Of a stretch of DNA of 64,000 nt, positions 10,801 through 21,416 are shown piece by piece. Under the pieces are notes generated by a model. The model did no database searches. It had not been told where the DNA came from and saw only the letters and a list, made by a program, of their open reading frames with translations. Position numbers and translations under genes: made by a program. Position 1 is the stretch's first letter. Each line of letters begins with the position of its first letter. The DNA comes from Romanomermis culicivorax (Eukaryota; Nematoda; Enoplea; Mermithida; Mermithidae): NCBI GenBank assembly GCA_963922205.1, contig CAWUHX010000314.1, positions 186,001-250,000 of the forward strand, read 5' to 3'.

Positions 10801-11562
10801 CGAATTTAAACGGGTATTTTGGAGAAGAAAAATTTGCAATTTTACACCGGTGTAAACTAAATTTTTTGGTATTAAGTTTAAACGTCAGCGGTCTATTGAT
10901 CTCGTCGATCGATAAATGCGTTTTCATGTCGCAAAATTCCTCAACGAACTTTACACCGCACGTTCTACCCTCGGAAGGTATTTGGGATTTTGTAATTTAC
11001 ACCAAAGTGTAAAGTGACATTTCCTCTAGGTCGTCATTATTCTACGTCATACTGTAACGATCACGTGATGTTGTCCTACGGTCCTTCGAATCTAAGATCG
11101 ACGGCCGAACATAGTGTAAAATATACTGTAAATGAATGTAATGTTTACAATTTTTTGTAAATTTAGGTCTCCGCTTTGGCCAAATCTACAATCGACGAAA
11201 ATAACGATGTAAACTACACTTTAAACGTCATATCAACGTTGAAAGGCGGAGCCAAACAAACTTTAATGTGCAGGAATTTATTGACCGGACACCCCGTCGA
11301 CCAAACGCAACTTTTAGCCTGCACGTACGAAGAGTCTTTAAATACAGTAAACCAATTTTTCTCCCGCCTTTCTTGGTGTAAAGCAATTTTTTTCTAGGTT
11401 CAAATTTGGAACGCGTCATCGTCCGGTGGACTTTTGGAACAAGTGCAACTGGCCCGCAACGAAACTGTCTACGATATGAACGCCTTCCGTACTAACGATA
11501 GAAATTTTTTCGCAACTTTAAACAATAAGTTCTTATCACTTTACACTACGGATTTTTTATAG
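7801..11562 (+). CDS. rfwd3: E3 ubiquitin ligase RFWD3 homologue (RING plus WD40), complete, 11 exons
   Basis: Exons 7801-7947, 8008-8093, 8150-8261, 8512-8663, 8723-8944, 10377-10547, 10604-10813, 10877-10977, 11030-11115, 11167-11346 and 11398-11562 keep phase at every GT-AG junction: 1,632 nt, 543 residues (human RFWD3 is 774). RFWD3 ubiquitinates RPA and RAD51 at damaged or stalled forks. An acidic serine-rich N-terminus precedes an RFWD3-type RING (CSICFEPYTNGG, CGHLFG, CIKKWL, NYCPQC; likely ligands Cys51, Cys54, Cys71, His73, Cys79, Cys94, Cys97). DTSEKDAL follows at the place of human DTSEQERM and opens a coiled coil (about 116-166). From about residue 200 a degenerate WD40 propeller follows (ESRVMAFCQPMDLLAVS, VWSCCFKSDQS, DHVMLSYGP, QIWNASSSGGLLEQ). 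Shorter than human mainly at the N-terminus. AATAAA begins 7 nt after the stop, so the 3' UTR should be very short. Confidence 0.9.
8277..8462. mobile_element. MITE-2 copy in RFWD3 intron 3
   Basis: The insertion is bounded by identical GGTTTACAC at 8268-8276 and 8463-8471, a 9-bp direct duplication of the length typical for Mutator-like elements. Ends GGCATGCAGGAGGG and CCCCTTATGTGCATGT are only loosely inverted. Caution: TTTACAC is common in this gene, so part of the match could be chance. Confidence 0.5.
8945..10370 (+). repeat. About 17-copy, 81-bp minisatellite filling RFWD3 intron 5
   Basis: The unit runs GTGTAAAGTTGAGGTTTAAA, then CTTGAAAATTCAGTGTAAAG, then TTCCAAAATACGGCCCTTTT, then CAACCATAGTGGTTTAAAAA-GG. 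Copies start about every 81 bp (AATACGGCCCTTTTCAACC-type cores near 8990, 9072, 9154, 9236, 9318 and on to 10301). The core and the following GGTGTAAA match the last 45 bases of exon 5 and its donor (8905-8948), so every unit carries a degraded exon end and a potential 5' splice site. Confidence 0.9.
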
Positions 11563-12450
11563 TGTGTAAATAAATTTTTTACACGAATTGATTTAAAAAA
11601 TTCGACAAAAACCTGAATTTACAAAATTTTCCATATGATATTCATCTTGTTTTATGGTAACATACAACATTCCACCTGGAGGATTGATGATTCAGCCAGC
11701 GCGAGGGTCCTGAACCTGGCCATTTTTGTTGAGCCCTGGTGAGGATGGTCACACTTACCCTAACATTGGCTAGTGGTGGGACAGCTCCGGCGCCACCCAG
11801 GAAGCCCTTCAACACTGGCACCGTACCAGGGGCCACCTAGTCGCCCCAAGGGGCAGAGATGTATGATGGTAACGTACGACATTCCACCTGTAGGATTGAT
11901 GATTCGAAAAGTCCACAGGTCTTGAACCCGGCCATTTTTGTGGAGCCCTGGTTGGTATGGTCACACCTACCTCGACATTGGCCAGTGGTGGAATAGCTCA
12001 AGCGCCACCCACGAAGCCCTTCAACACTGATGACTGTACCTGGGGCCTCCTTGTTGCTCCAAGTGGGGAGCGATGAACATGGATTATAAAATTTCTACCA
12101 ATTGGTGGCTGCAAAGATCCATCGAACTGGTATGGCAAGATGGGGATACCTTGGCATACATCCTAGCTAATATCACACCGGACTTCATATTTTGTGAACC
12201 ATTGTGAAATTTGCATATGTAACATAGTAACCTAGGTAAATCTATACCGTGGAGTACAAAAATCATGTCAATTTTTTCCTACAGTAAGCCGATATCGTTC
12301 TACAGTACACTTTTCACATAAAACTCAAAAAGTAATATGAAAATTACGCAATTAACAGCTTTAAACAGTAAAAATAACACTTTACACATCACAAATTTTG
12401 CATTTTTTATCAAAAACAAATTTCATTTTTTGTCAAAAACAATTTTAGTC
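11563..12450. repeat. Two direct copies of a SINE-like repeat, then AT-rich sequence
   Basis: Segments of about 200 bp at 11650-11850 and 11863-12075 are similar. Both contain ACATTCCACCTG, AGGATTGATGATTC, CTTGAACC or CTGAACC GGCCATTTTTG, GAGCCCTGGT, ATGGTCACACCTACC-like text and GAAGCCCTTCAACACTG. CCCGGCCATTTTTG next to TTGAACC resembles a reversed box B, so a minus-strand SINE is likely. Nothing else is seen up to 12450. Confidence 0.5.
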
Positions 12451-13453
12451 ATGGATTTGTCAATTCACGAGTTTTGTCTTGCTACAAATACTGAAAATTT
12501 ATCCATTGATTTCGCTCGAAATCACAGTCTTTTGTTGGGCCAAAGTCAAATTCCACGGCAACAAAATGGTCAATGCCCCCTTGGAACCGACAATTGTTCT
12601 GGTGCGGTCTATGCGACTACAGTCTTTAAAGCTGATCGAAACAAAGAATACGGACTTTTTCGTTGTTCAAAATGTGGATGAACGCGATCAGCAAAAAATG
12701 CCATTGTAGATGGTGAAATTCGTGGTGCTCGAAACGAGAAAGATTTGCGATCATTTTTTGCTACAACGAATAATATTGGAAAATCGCAAACAAAAATATC
12801 GTTCAAAACAGCTCTTACAATTATTTATTTATGGGCAAAAAAATTGTCCATTTTACAAGCCAAAGGTTTAATGGGTAACATTGTCATTGAAAATCATACA
12901 TTCGTCGATTGGCATAATTACATTCGAGAAGTTTGCAAAGAGCCTTAGACGAAACTGTTCCAATGGGGAGACCCGGTCAAATAATGCAAATGGACGAAAG
13001 TAGGGTGGTCCCAGCCCATCAAAATTACGGCCGTCAAGTTGTTGGACCCTGGGTTTTCGGCTTGGTTTGGAAGCGTCCTGACGGCAAACAAGATTTAAGA
13101 ATGTTTCACGTTTTGAGACGTAATGAAACTACACTAAGGGCGATAATTTGCCGTCACGTTGCTCTGGGTTCAACTATCATCTCTGATCAATGGGCTGCTT
13201 ATCGTAATGTAGACAAATGGCAAGGTTTCAATTATATACATAAAAGTGTTAATCACCAATAACTGGAGCTCACACGCAAAGAATTGAAAGTCACTGGGGA
13301 CATGTTAAAACTGAATTAGTTCGCAAAATGTGGGGTACATCCCAATTTTTGTTACCAGGGCATTTAGATGCTTATTGGTGGCGAAAGATTTATGACAAGA
13401 CACCTTTCAATGATAAAATGAAAGAAATCGCTCATCAATTTCCTGTTGTTTAA
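12451..13453 (+). pseudogene. Merlin (IS1016/ISXO2-like) transposase, broken
   Basis: Pieces of one transposase lie in order over 1 kb. An N-terminal part holds two CxxC-type zinc-ribbon remnants (QCPLGTDNC, FRCSKCG). The DDE core shows all three acidic residues: MDES, SDQWAAY and TGAHTQRIESHW. VNHQ and TGAHTQRIES are the classic ISXO2-like block. At least three lesions break it: an in-frame TGA after CSKCG (12679), a 1-nt loss near 12943 where the frame moves to QRALDETV, and another shift near 13260 between VNHQ and TGAHTQ. The reading ends LDAYWWRKIYDK...PVV, stop 13451-13453. I could not define terminal repeats. Merlin elements of animals descend from IS1016-type insertion sequences. An intron in place of the first lesion is possible but less likely. 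Confidence 0.82.
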
Positions 13454-13574
13454 ATGCTTACTGTAAATTTATACTTTCTGAGAAATTATTTGTCCTGCAC
13501 TTAGTCTAAAATTAGTTTAGTTGTATTTATTTTATGATTATTTATTCATCGTATAAGAATTAAATCGTTGCTCA

Positions 13575-13620
13575 GTTAGGTTGGATGGTTTAGCTCAATC
13601 AGTTAGGCGCACGCTTTGTA
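13575..13620 (+). repeat. 5' half of a tRNA-derived SINE, split by a transposon
   Basis: GGATGGTTTAGCTCAATCAG followed by TTAGGCGCACGCTTTGTA resembles a tRNA 5' half with box A (TAGCTCAATCAGTTAGG). The sequence resumes after the TA-flanked element at 14415 with GCAACAGTCTGCAGTTCAAA and ACCC, a box B-like segment. An intact tRNA is not present. Confidence 0.5.
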
Positions 13621-14414
13621 CACTACCAGGTGAAACTAAAGGCCCTGTCATACTTCACCGCACGGCACCGCACGGTACCGGCCGGCGCCGCGCAGCGCCG
13701 GTTGTCCTATTCATACTAACAGGCGGCGCCGGCCGGCCCCACGCGGTACCGTGCGGTGGCTTGTCATACTTCGCCGCGCGGTACCGTGCGGCGCCGTATG
13801 GCTCCGCTTTTTTACTTTTGGATTTTGCTCTTCTCAAAAAATGTGTATTGGTTTAGTTGAAACCTGATAGGGTGCCGCGCGGTGCCACAAAAATTACAAA
13901 AACCTATTCATACTTCACCGCGCGGTACCGGCCGGCGCCGCTTTTTAGTATGAATAGGACAACCAGCGCCGCGCGGCACCGTACGGCGCCGTGCGGTACC
14001 GTGCGGTGAAGTATGACAGGGCCTTAAGCCTCAAAAATTCGCATCCAGGTCGCATCCGGAATGCGTCTTTTTTGGCAGCACAAAGAAAACTTTCATCTTT
14101 CTTAATAATTGACATTCATGCAATAACTGTCAATCATGGTTTTTTCATAATGTGTAGTGGATATGCACTTTGTTTTGACCTACAGTATGGCAACAGTTGA
14201 CCTTTCGTTTATATCTGGTAAATAATGTGTGCTTTCTATAGGGAGGTAAGAAGGAAGCATCAGCAAAATTCTTTGGTTTTGTGTGATGCAAGCACACGGC
14301 CTGTCAATTTTATTGTCGGCATAGTCTGCTTTTTGCATCCTGGGTGCGTCCCAGACGCGTTCCTGACGCGTCCTGGACGCGACCGGCATAGACGGTTAGT
14401 TTTGGCTGGTAGTG
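13621..14414. mobile_element. R6a: Tc1/mariner-type MITE (TA duplication), itself interrupted
   Basis: TA|CACTACCAGGTGAAACTAA at the left and TTAGTTTTGGCTGGTAGTG|TA at the right give inverted repeats with a TA target duplication. A relative at 29050-29498 has the same ends and an uninterrupted body rich in GACGC/GCGTC-type repeats. Its left arm is broken by the element at 13640-14024. Confidence 0.78.
13640..14024. mobile_element. PIF/Harbinger-type MITE nested in R6a
   Basis: AGGCCCTGTCATACTTCACC at the left is matched by GGTGAAGTATGACAGGGCCT at the right. TAA lies on both sides (13637-13639, 14025-14027), the 3-bp TWA duplication typical of PIF/Harbinger. Removing it restores a continuous R6 sequence, CTAA-CCTCAAAAATTCG as in R6b. 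The interior is very GC-rich and palindromic (GGTACCG, GGCGCC, CCGGCCGG), unlike the AT-rich surroundings. Larger relatives lie at 20579-22390 and 49768-50967. Confidence 0.8.
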
Positions 14415-15440
14415 TACGCAACAGTCTGCAGTTCAAAACCCACCGGAGACGAAAAAATTTGCAGAAAAAACAACGTCCAAAAAGTCCGGTGCACATACTA
14501 CACTAATACCCACAAGATTGAGATACAGTCATTGCAATTTGAGAGTCAAAGAAGAACTTCCAAACATACATTGGTCTCAGATATCAGGCTCTTCTCAGAC
14601 AATGCTGCATGCTATCATAGATCCAACACTTTGGGCTTCATGCATATAATCTCTAAGAGAATGAACTCGACAGTTAGATGATGGGATTTTTCTGAACCTC
14701 AGTTTGGCGAAAGACCCTGTGATTGTATTGCAGCCCCGTTCAAGCAGCAAGTTCGGCTGTTCATCAAATCAGAATACCAAGCCAAAAGAAGTTATTCAAT
14801 GTGCAACAGCTTTTGATAGTGTGAAAAGTCTAACCTTTATCCAAAGTTGACTCAAATATCCTCTCAGAGCCATGAAAATTCAACTGCCAAGAATAAGCTC
14901 CTACTTCAACTTTGATCTTGATGTTGACCATTTTTGTGCTCGGCATGCTTACCAGATCACTTCCGGCATCTTATTTTCCCTTGAAAAGTTAACTGGAAAT
15001 ATATGCAGCTTGCAGAATTGCTGTGATAAACATAGGCAACTATTCTCATCTCGTGATTTAAGTATGCAACAATTTACAAGTACACAGTCATTTTCATGGA
15101 AGCAAGCCTGCTTTTCCATTTTTAAGCAAGCCTGCTTTTCCATTTTTTTTTACATTTTAAAGCTACCTAAAAGTGTTATGCCAAATTAGGAGAACTTTTT
15201 CCTGCCACATTATAGAGCATTCTATTATATATTAAAAACTGACTAATGAAGTTACTTCATGCCATGGTTGATACATCTCAAATCTTGTAAATACACAGAA
15301 AAATATTAAAAAATGCCAAAATTCCCAGCTCTAGGAAATTGTAGCCTGGTGAATTTTATTTTTTACCTGTTTAGGAATGATCTTAATATCTCATTTTTGA
15401 AATTTATTAAGCTGTAATAGTTCAACAGGGGAGGTCCCAA
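14415..15440. other. SINE remainder and intergenic sequence
   Basis: 14415-14465 is the 3' half of the interrupted SINE. Beyond it no gene is seen. A 24-bp unit (AAGCAAGCCTGCTTTTCCAT TTTT) is tandemly doubled at about 15100-15147. Confidence 0.4.
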
Positions 15441-15705
15441 TTACACTGTAAAAAATTTTTGGTAGGATTAACCCGAAAAAATAGGGTGAAAAAAGTTGCC
15501 CCATAAATTACAGGTTCTGACAGCCCGAAAATTACATGTTCGGCCAACTTATATTTTCCACGTTAGCAGATAGAATCAACCCGAAATTTTCGGGTTGGTT
15601 AAACTAAATTTTCCAACCTCCAACTTGAAATTTTCGGGTTATAATGACTTTTTTACACACGTGACCAGGTAGCATCAACTTGAAATTTTCGGGTTAGATC
15701 AACAG
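15441..15705. repeat. Repeat built of AACCCGAAAATTT / AAATTTTCGGGTT blocks
   Basis: From CACTGTAAAAAATTTTTGGT to AATTTTCGGGTTAGATCAAC, short palindrome-like words recur on both strands. It looks like a small non-autonomous element abutting R1. No ends were proven. Confidence 0.4.
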
Positions 15706-15714
15706 GCTGTTTGG

Positions 15715-17130
15715 TGATGTCACATTAAGTAGATTGGGAGCCATGTCACATTAAGTAAATTAGGTGATCAGTCACATTGATGGGAAAACCCATACCATAT
15801 CGCGTAAGGAATACAGCCATGACACTGTAGGTGACATGCTGTTAACCCCGTTGTGTGGCTCATTTAATATATTTGTTTCGGGAACCTAACCCAGCTGGTA
15901 CTACTACAGGAAAACCTATTGTGTACCTCCGCCTTGTCCTAGGGTTCAGCTGTAGAATAATGGACAACACAGCCGGGTCAGGGGTGGCAATCCCTAGTCC
16001 TCATTCACTGAGAATGAGGGACTGTGCCATTCGTGGAATGGCTTACTGTAGGGGACCCGATTGTGAACCTAAATCCCCTAATTCGCCCTGACCTTAAGGG
16101 TTCAAGGGCTTTCTCAACTGAGGGTACTCTCAAGGGAAAACTGGCTTAAGGAGGATTCCCACAAATATACCCTCAACAATAATAACCCCTGAGAAGACTC
16201 ACTAAATCCTCTTCTCAAAGTACCTTAGCGCTGGGCGACAGGTTCTCGGGCCAAACATGGGTCCTGCGGACGGCCGGGGAGTGGGTGCCGTAATCGGAAA
16301 GCGATTCAGTGTGGAGTGTCAGCAACTGTGAGTTGGTGAGCGATGGTATCAAAGCGTTCCTCAGGGAGGCGACAGGGGTTCTCGATCAATGGGCGATGGG
16401 GTAAACTCCTAGGTCGGAATACGGTAATGTACGAGTGCAAGGGACACCAAAGGCGAATATGTAAATTTATAATAAAGGACGTTGACGAATGCGGAGTTGT
16501 AAGCTAAAAACGCAGAAGATGGTTTAGGCCCAGAAATGAGTGCAAAACTAAAGAAACAAGCCCTTTTAAAGGGCTCCATAATCTACAGTATGCCTTGGGT
16601 GAAGCTAAGACACACCCAAGCTAACTTCTACAGTGGAAATCACTGCAGAAGATGCCTATGGTCACATAGACATTTTCCAGTTCACAACATTAAGCATTGG
16701 GGCGAGTTCCACTCTCCATGTAGATGAATGTCATCTAGTGAGAATTTCCAACTAGGCGTTTCACGTTGTGAAACGTCGCTAGTTTTTGCTGATAAGAGGT
16801 GCACGTTGTGCTCCAATTATAGCAATGAGCTCGGAGAGCTTATCTTTAACAGAAATTCTGGCTAGCGGGTTACATACCATAGTCTATGTGCGCAACAAGA
16901 AAATAATAAATGGAAACGGAAATAAAAGTGGGAAAATGAAACAGAAATGAAAGGCAAAAAGTACACACAGAAATTGCATGTAAAATATAAAAACGAAATG
17001 CAAAATTAACCTAAGTTACTGTAAACAAAAACGTGGCGAAAAACATAACAGAAAAAACATGATGTGAATCACGTGACGTTGGGTGAAATTCGTCGGCACT
17101 TGACAGTGAGCAACCTGGTATTTTTGGGTT
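15715..17130 (+). repeat. R1 repeat, copy a (about 1.4 kb)
   Basis: Starts near TGTCACATTAAGTAGATTGG and ends near ATGTGAATCACGTGACGTTG. It matches 32310-33745 in the same orientation and, for most of its length, 18141-19120 inverted. Landmarks are CCTAACCCAGCTGGTACT, CCCTTTTAAAGGGCTCCATA, CATTTTCCAGTTCACAACAT and GATAAGAGGTGCACGTTGTG. No protein is recognised and no LTR or TIR ends were proven. Confidence 0.65.
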
Positions 17131-18140
17131 GTGATAACCCTAAATTCAAGACAAATCCTCATTTTATAGGTTCCTGTGCACTGAAATTTTGCAGGTCAGT
17201 ATTTCCTGAAATAATGAAGTTAGGAAAACCTTTAGGTCACTTGTTTTATATTTTACACAAAAGAGGTAATTCTAAAAAAAAGAAAAGTTAAAAGTATAAT
17301 TAAGAACAAGAATTGTCGATATTGCACACAGTTCACATTTTTGAGCACAACAAGAAGTGAAACTGATGAGATAATTATATAAAAACGAGGTTATAACATG
17401 AGCCAAAAATCATGCAGAAATGTTCAACCATTTCAACAAAGTACAGACTTTATGAGATGGCTGACAATCATGCCATCCCACTATTATCATAGCTAATTGG
17501 CAAAATTCTAAAGATAGGCACGAATATTTGAGAACACATAATGTAATGCAAGAAAAAACATTAAAGTTTCACTAAAACTCTATAAATTTTGCATCGAAAT
17601 TTGCTTCTCAGTGATAAAAAGATGCTCACAATTTTCTTCATTTTGAATGATGGCAACGAAGGAATTTGTATCAGCATCTTAGAGAATTTTTTCAATTGCA
17701 ACACCAATAAAAAAATGTGACCCTCTAACAGTGAAGGAATTTCCATAACTTTTTCTCAGCGAGTAGAAGACATTGTAAACTAGCTATTGTGTAAGAAATT
17801 TTTTGATGCCTCCGAGCTTGTGGTGAATTTTGTGAAAAAATGTCAATTTTCTTTCTCAAGATTTTATGTTTCGAGCACCACTGTATTCTTATTATGCACT
17901 TTACACTAATGAATCCTATAGTAAATTGTTGCCATTGGCCTAATACTGCATCAATTTTCAGAACACAATGTCCTACATACCTAAACCTGCAAAAGTTGAA
18001 AGAAGTGTACATTGTCACATGCCGATCAATTTTGCCCTACCTCACATGATCTACATCATGTCGATACTTTATGTTTTTCGCCACTTTTTGTTTAACAGTT
18101 ACTTACTCTTATTTCGTTTCATTTAGTTTTTTTCACATGC
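17131..18140. other. Spacer between inverted R1 copies
   Basis: AT-rich, no gene seen. It is the loop of the R1a/R1b inverted arrangement and has no counterpart after R1c. Confidence 0.4.
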
Positions 18141-19120
18141 ATTTTGTGTCTTGTTTTTATTACATTTTTGTTATTTTCTGTTTCCCACATAGACTACAGT
18201 ATGTAACCCTTTAATCAGAATTTCCGTCAGATAAGCTCTATGGGCTCATTGACACAATTGGAGCATCACGTGCACCTCTTATCAGTAAAAACTAGTGATG
18301 TTTTGCAATGCAAAACAACTAGTTTAGAAGTTCTCATTAAAAGACGTTCATATGTTTAGCATGGAGAGTGAAACTCGCCCCAATGCTTAACGTATTTGAA
18401 CTGGAAGATGTCTATGTGATTATGGGCATCTTCTGCACCGATTTCTGGTGCAGGAGTTAGCTTGTGCATCGTTAGCTCTGCCCAGGGTATACTGTAGGTC
18501 TACGAGGTCCTTAAAAGGGCCTGTTGCGTTAGTTTTGTGTTCTTTTTTGGGCTCTGCAAGTTTTCCTTGCCTCTTTAGCTCTGCTTCCCTTGCTGTCGAA
18601 TTTATATATTTTATTATATTGTATTGCGTCCGCCACCTTATCTTTCTCAAATAAATTTGCACACATCCATCTTGTCCACTGCCCAACTCTCACCCAGGAA
18701 TATACCCGTCGCACCTTGCACCTAGTTGCTCCTGCCGTTCCATCCTTGGACGTTTGTACGTCCTCCGCCAACCTCTCAAGCTAACCCCACCCTGCCAAAC
18801 TAGCCGGATTGTTACTGCTCCCATTCCCGCCGAACAATACCACTGAATCAAGAGGGACCTGTCGCCCTCACGCGGAATCCTATTTGAGAACAGGACTAGG
18901 TAGGTCTTCTCAGGGGATTATTGTTGTTGAGGGTGTATTTTGGGGAACACTTTCCTAAGTCGGTTTTCCCTTGAGATTCCCCTCAGTTAGAGGAGCCCTT
19001 CTACCGCTTGGTTTAGAGCTAAAAAGGGGATTTGGGTTTACAATTGGGTCCCCTACATCAGGTCGTTCCACGATTGACCTTGTCATTCGTTCTCACTGAA
19101 TGGGACCAGGGTAACATTTT
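18141..19120 (-). repeat. R1 repeat, copy b (inverted, partial)
   Basis: The reverse complement matches R1a: GCATCTTCTGCACCGATT..., TTCTGATTAAAGGGTTACAT, GAGGGTGTATTT and AACCCCTGAGAAGACC-like text all have counterparts. It lacks the R1 end that carries TGTCACATTAAG. More diverged than R1a and R1c are from each other. Confidence 0.6.
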
Positions 19121-20578
19121 CAACTTTTGTCTGACTGTAGCTATGCGAGTTTCCATTTTCAGGCGAAATGAATTTCACTTTTTGTTCCTAGCACATAAGG
19201 TTACACTAAATATGTGATTTTGAGGTAGGCTTTACTTTTTACTTATCACAGTTCTCTGTATAAGAAGCTAAATTTTCTCAGTCATTGTCTCTTAAAAATA
19301 ATGCAAATTTACTGGAGTGTATATTTTATTGTAAAGTCATTAATTGATTCAAATGGAATGATGTATCATGGTCATTTTAGGTGCCATGGCCCAAGAGCAA
19401 GACAGGATAAGGAAGGACGGATATATCACTCAGTGTTGCAAGATCAAATTTTTAGGAAATGATAGATTCTTTGGCAAATAGTGCCAGAAAATTGCCAGAT
19501 CGATTTCAAATAATGCCAGATTTTCAACGCTGAAAATAACGAGACAAAAACTCTTAAACATAAAAATCACAAAATTGATACTAGAATAGAAACTTAATTC
19601 AATAATTTGCACATAACAGAAGATCTAAATGTTTGAACATCAACAAGATTCATAAAATCAACTTCAGAGCAAGCATCACTAGTTACAACATCACATCGAT
19701 AAATCGGAAGAGGCCAAAATCTTTTTTTACATTTCCAGTTTTTTTCGCCCTTCCTGGACACATACATACCTTTAAATGCTTTTTCACAAAGCCATGATGT
19801 TTAAACTTTTTGGAGACATGCAACTCGATTTTATGGACAGGATACACAAAAACCACAGTCCAGAATCCTTGAGGGCAAAACCATACCCGTACCCAGGATT
19901 TTTAAAAAAGGAGGGGAATTTTCCAAAAATTTTTTAGAATTTACTGAGTAAAAAGAAAATAATTTTTGCAGTAAGATGACTTATTTTCAGTTATGTGACT
20001 GAATTCTATGTTTGACGAAAAGTATGTAAATATAAATTGATTTGGGAATTGTGATGTAAGGATATTGCTGAAAACTGTATCCGAAAATTCATGATTTAAG
20101 TTTAATCGAACATTTTTGACACTTGTTTGATGATATAGGGCGTGGATTTTGGGAAAAACCGAAAAATCTGAAAAAAATATAAAAATATAAAAAAATTTAG
20201 GGGAGAATTCCCCCCCCCTTCTCCCCTCTAAATACAGGCCTGAGCAAAACGAACATTGAATAATGAAATGAATGAATTGAAAATCAGAACCAATTATTTT
20301 CCTTCAATTTGTTGTAGTGACATCTCCAGTCTCCCACAACTGTTTTAATGTTACTTTACAACTTCTTGCACCTTACAACCAAAGATGAGCATGTTTCAAG
20401 CATCTCATCGATATTCAAACCGGGTGACGCAATTACTCTAGTGTTTGCGTTTTGGTCAGTGATTCAGAGAATTCATTATATATTTCCTTACATCTGGCGT
20501 TGTCTTCTCTGCCATTAAACTTCACTGCCCTAATTTCCTGCCGTCGGAATAAATATTTTAAATCGAGAAATCGAAGAT
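19121..20578. other. Intergenic; small MITE-like insertion
   Basis: No gene seen. About 19865-20245 has ends ATACCCGTACCCAGGATTTT and CTCTAAATACAGGCCTGAG with AAGGAGGGGAATTTTCC / GGGGAGAATTCCCCCC near them. This resembles a small inverted-repeat element, but its ends were not proven. Confidence 0.35.
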
Positions 20579-21416
20579 GGCCCTGTCATACTTCGCCGCA
20601 ATATACAGCGCAGCACTGGGAGGCGCTGGTTGTCCTATTCATACTAACAAGGGGCGCCGCACAGTACCGCGCGGTGGTCTGTCATACTTTGCTGCGTGAT
20701 ACTGCATGGTGCCGCACGGTGCTGCTTTTTTACTTTTGGATTTTGCTCTTCTCAAAAAATGTGTATAGCTCATCCTGACAAATGCAGAATATGAAAAATG
20801 CGAAAAGATGAGAAATACGAAAAATATCGAAAGATAAAATTCAATCATTCCTGCATGGTGCAGATAGAAGCTTGCAAAAAAGCCTAGTCTAAAGATTTTG
20901 GGCTCTTGCTCCAATGGGCTTCTCATTCCAATGATTAATAGCTTTTGAACTGCTGAGAAATATCATTTTATATAAATTGATTTTGAAAAATTGAATATAT
21001 CCGGTCGGACCTGCTGTTTAGGACCCAGATTCAAAGTGAATACATTTCCTTTCCCTAGTATTCGGGAAATCGGGACATTCAGGGAATATGGACTTTCGGA
21101 CAATTACGATATTTGCGGAAAAGGAACATTGGGGGAATGAAGACACAATCGAAATGTGCAAGTACACTTGCTGTAGGAGCATGTTTACACCTATTTTGCA
21201 TATTCATAATTTTTACTCATTTATGTCTTCATTGCAAATTGATTGATCAACTTCTTAGTAAATCTTCATTGAAAATCAAGTAATCAAATTGGTAAAATAA
21301 TTTCACAAGTGTCAGAATTCACCATTCAAGTAAAAAATATGATTTCACTACATGTATTGATGTCACAGTATGGAACAATGTTACAACAAGAATATGCTGC
21401 AACTTTAGAACACATA

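Noticed and set aside
13655-13837. Arg/Ala-rich frames within the GC-rich MITE
   Set aside because: They run through palindromic DNA on both strands and differ among the three element copies as non-coding DNA would.
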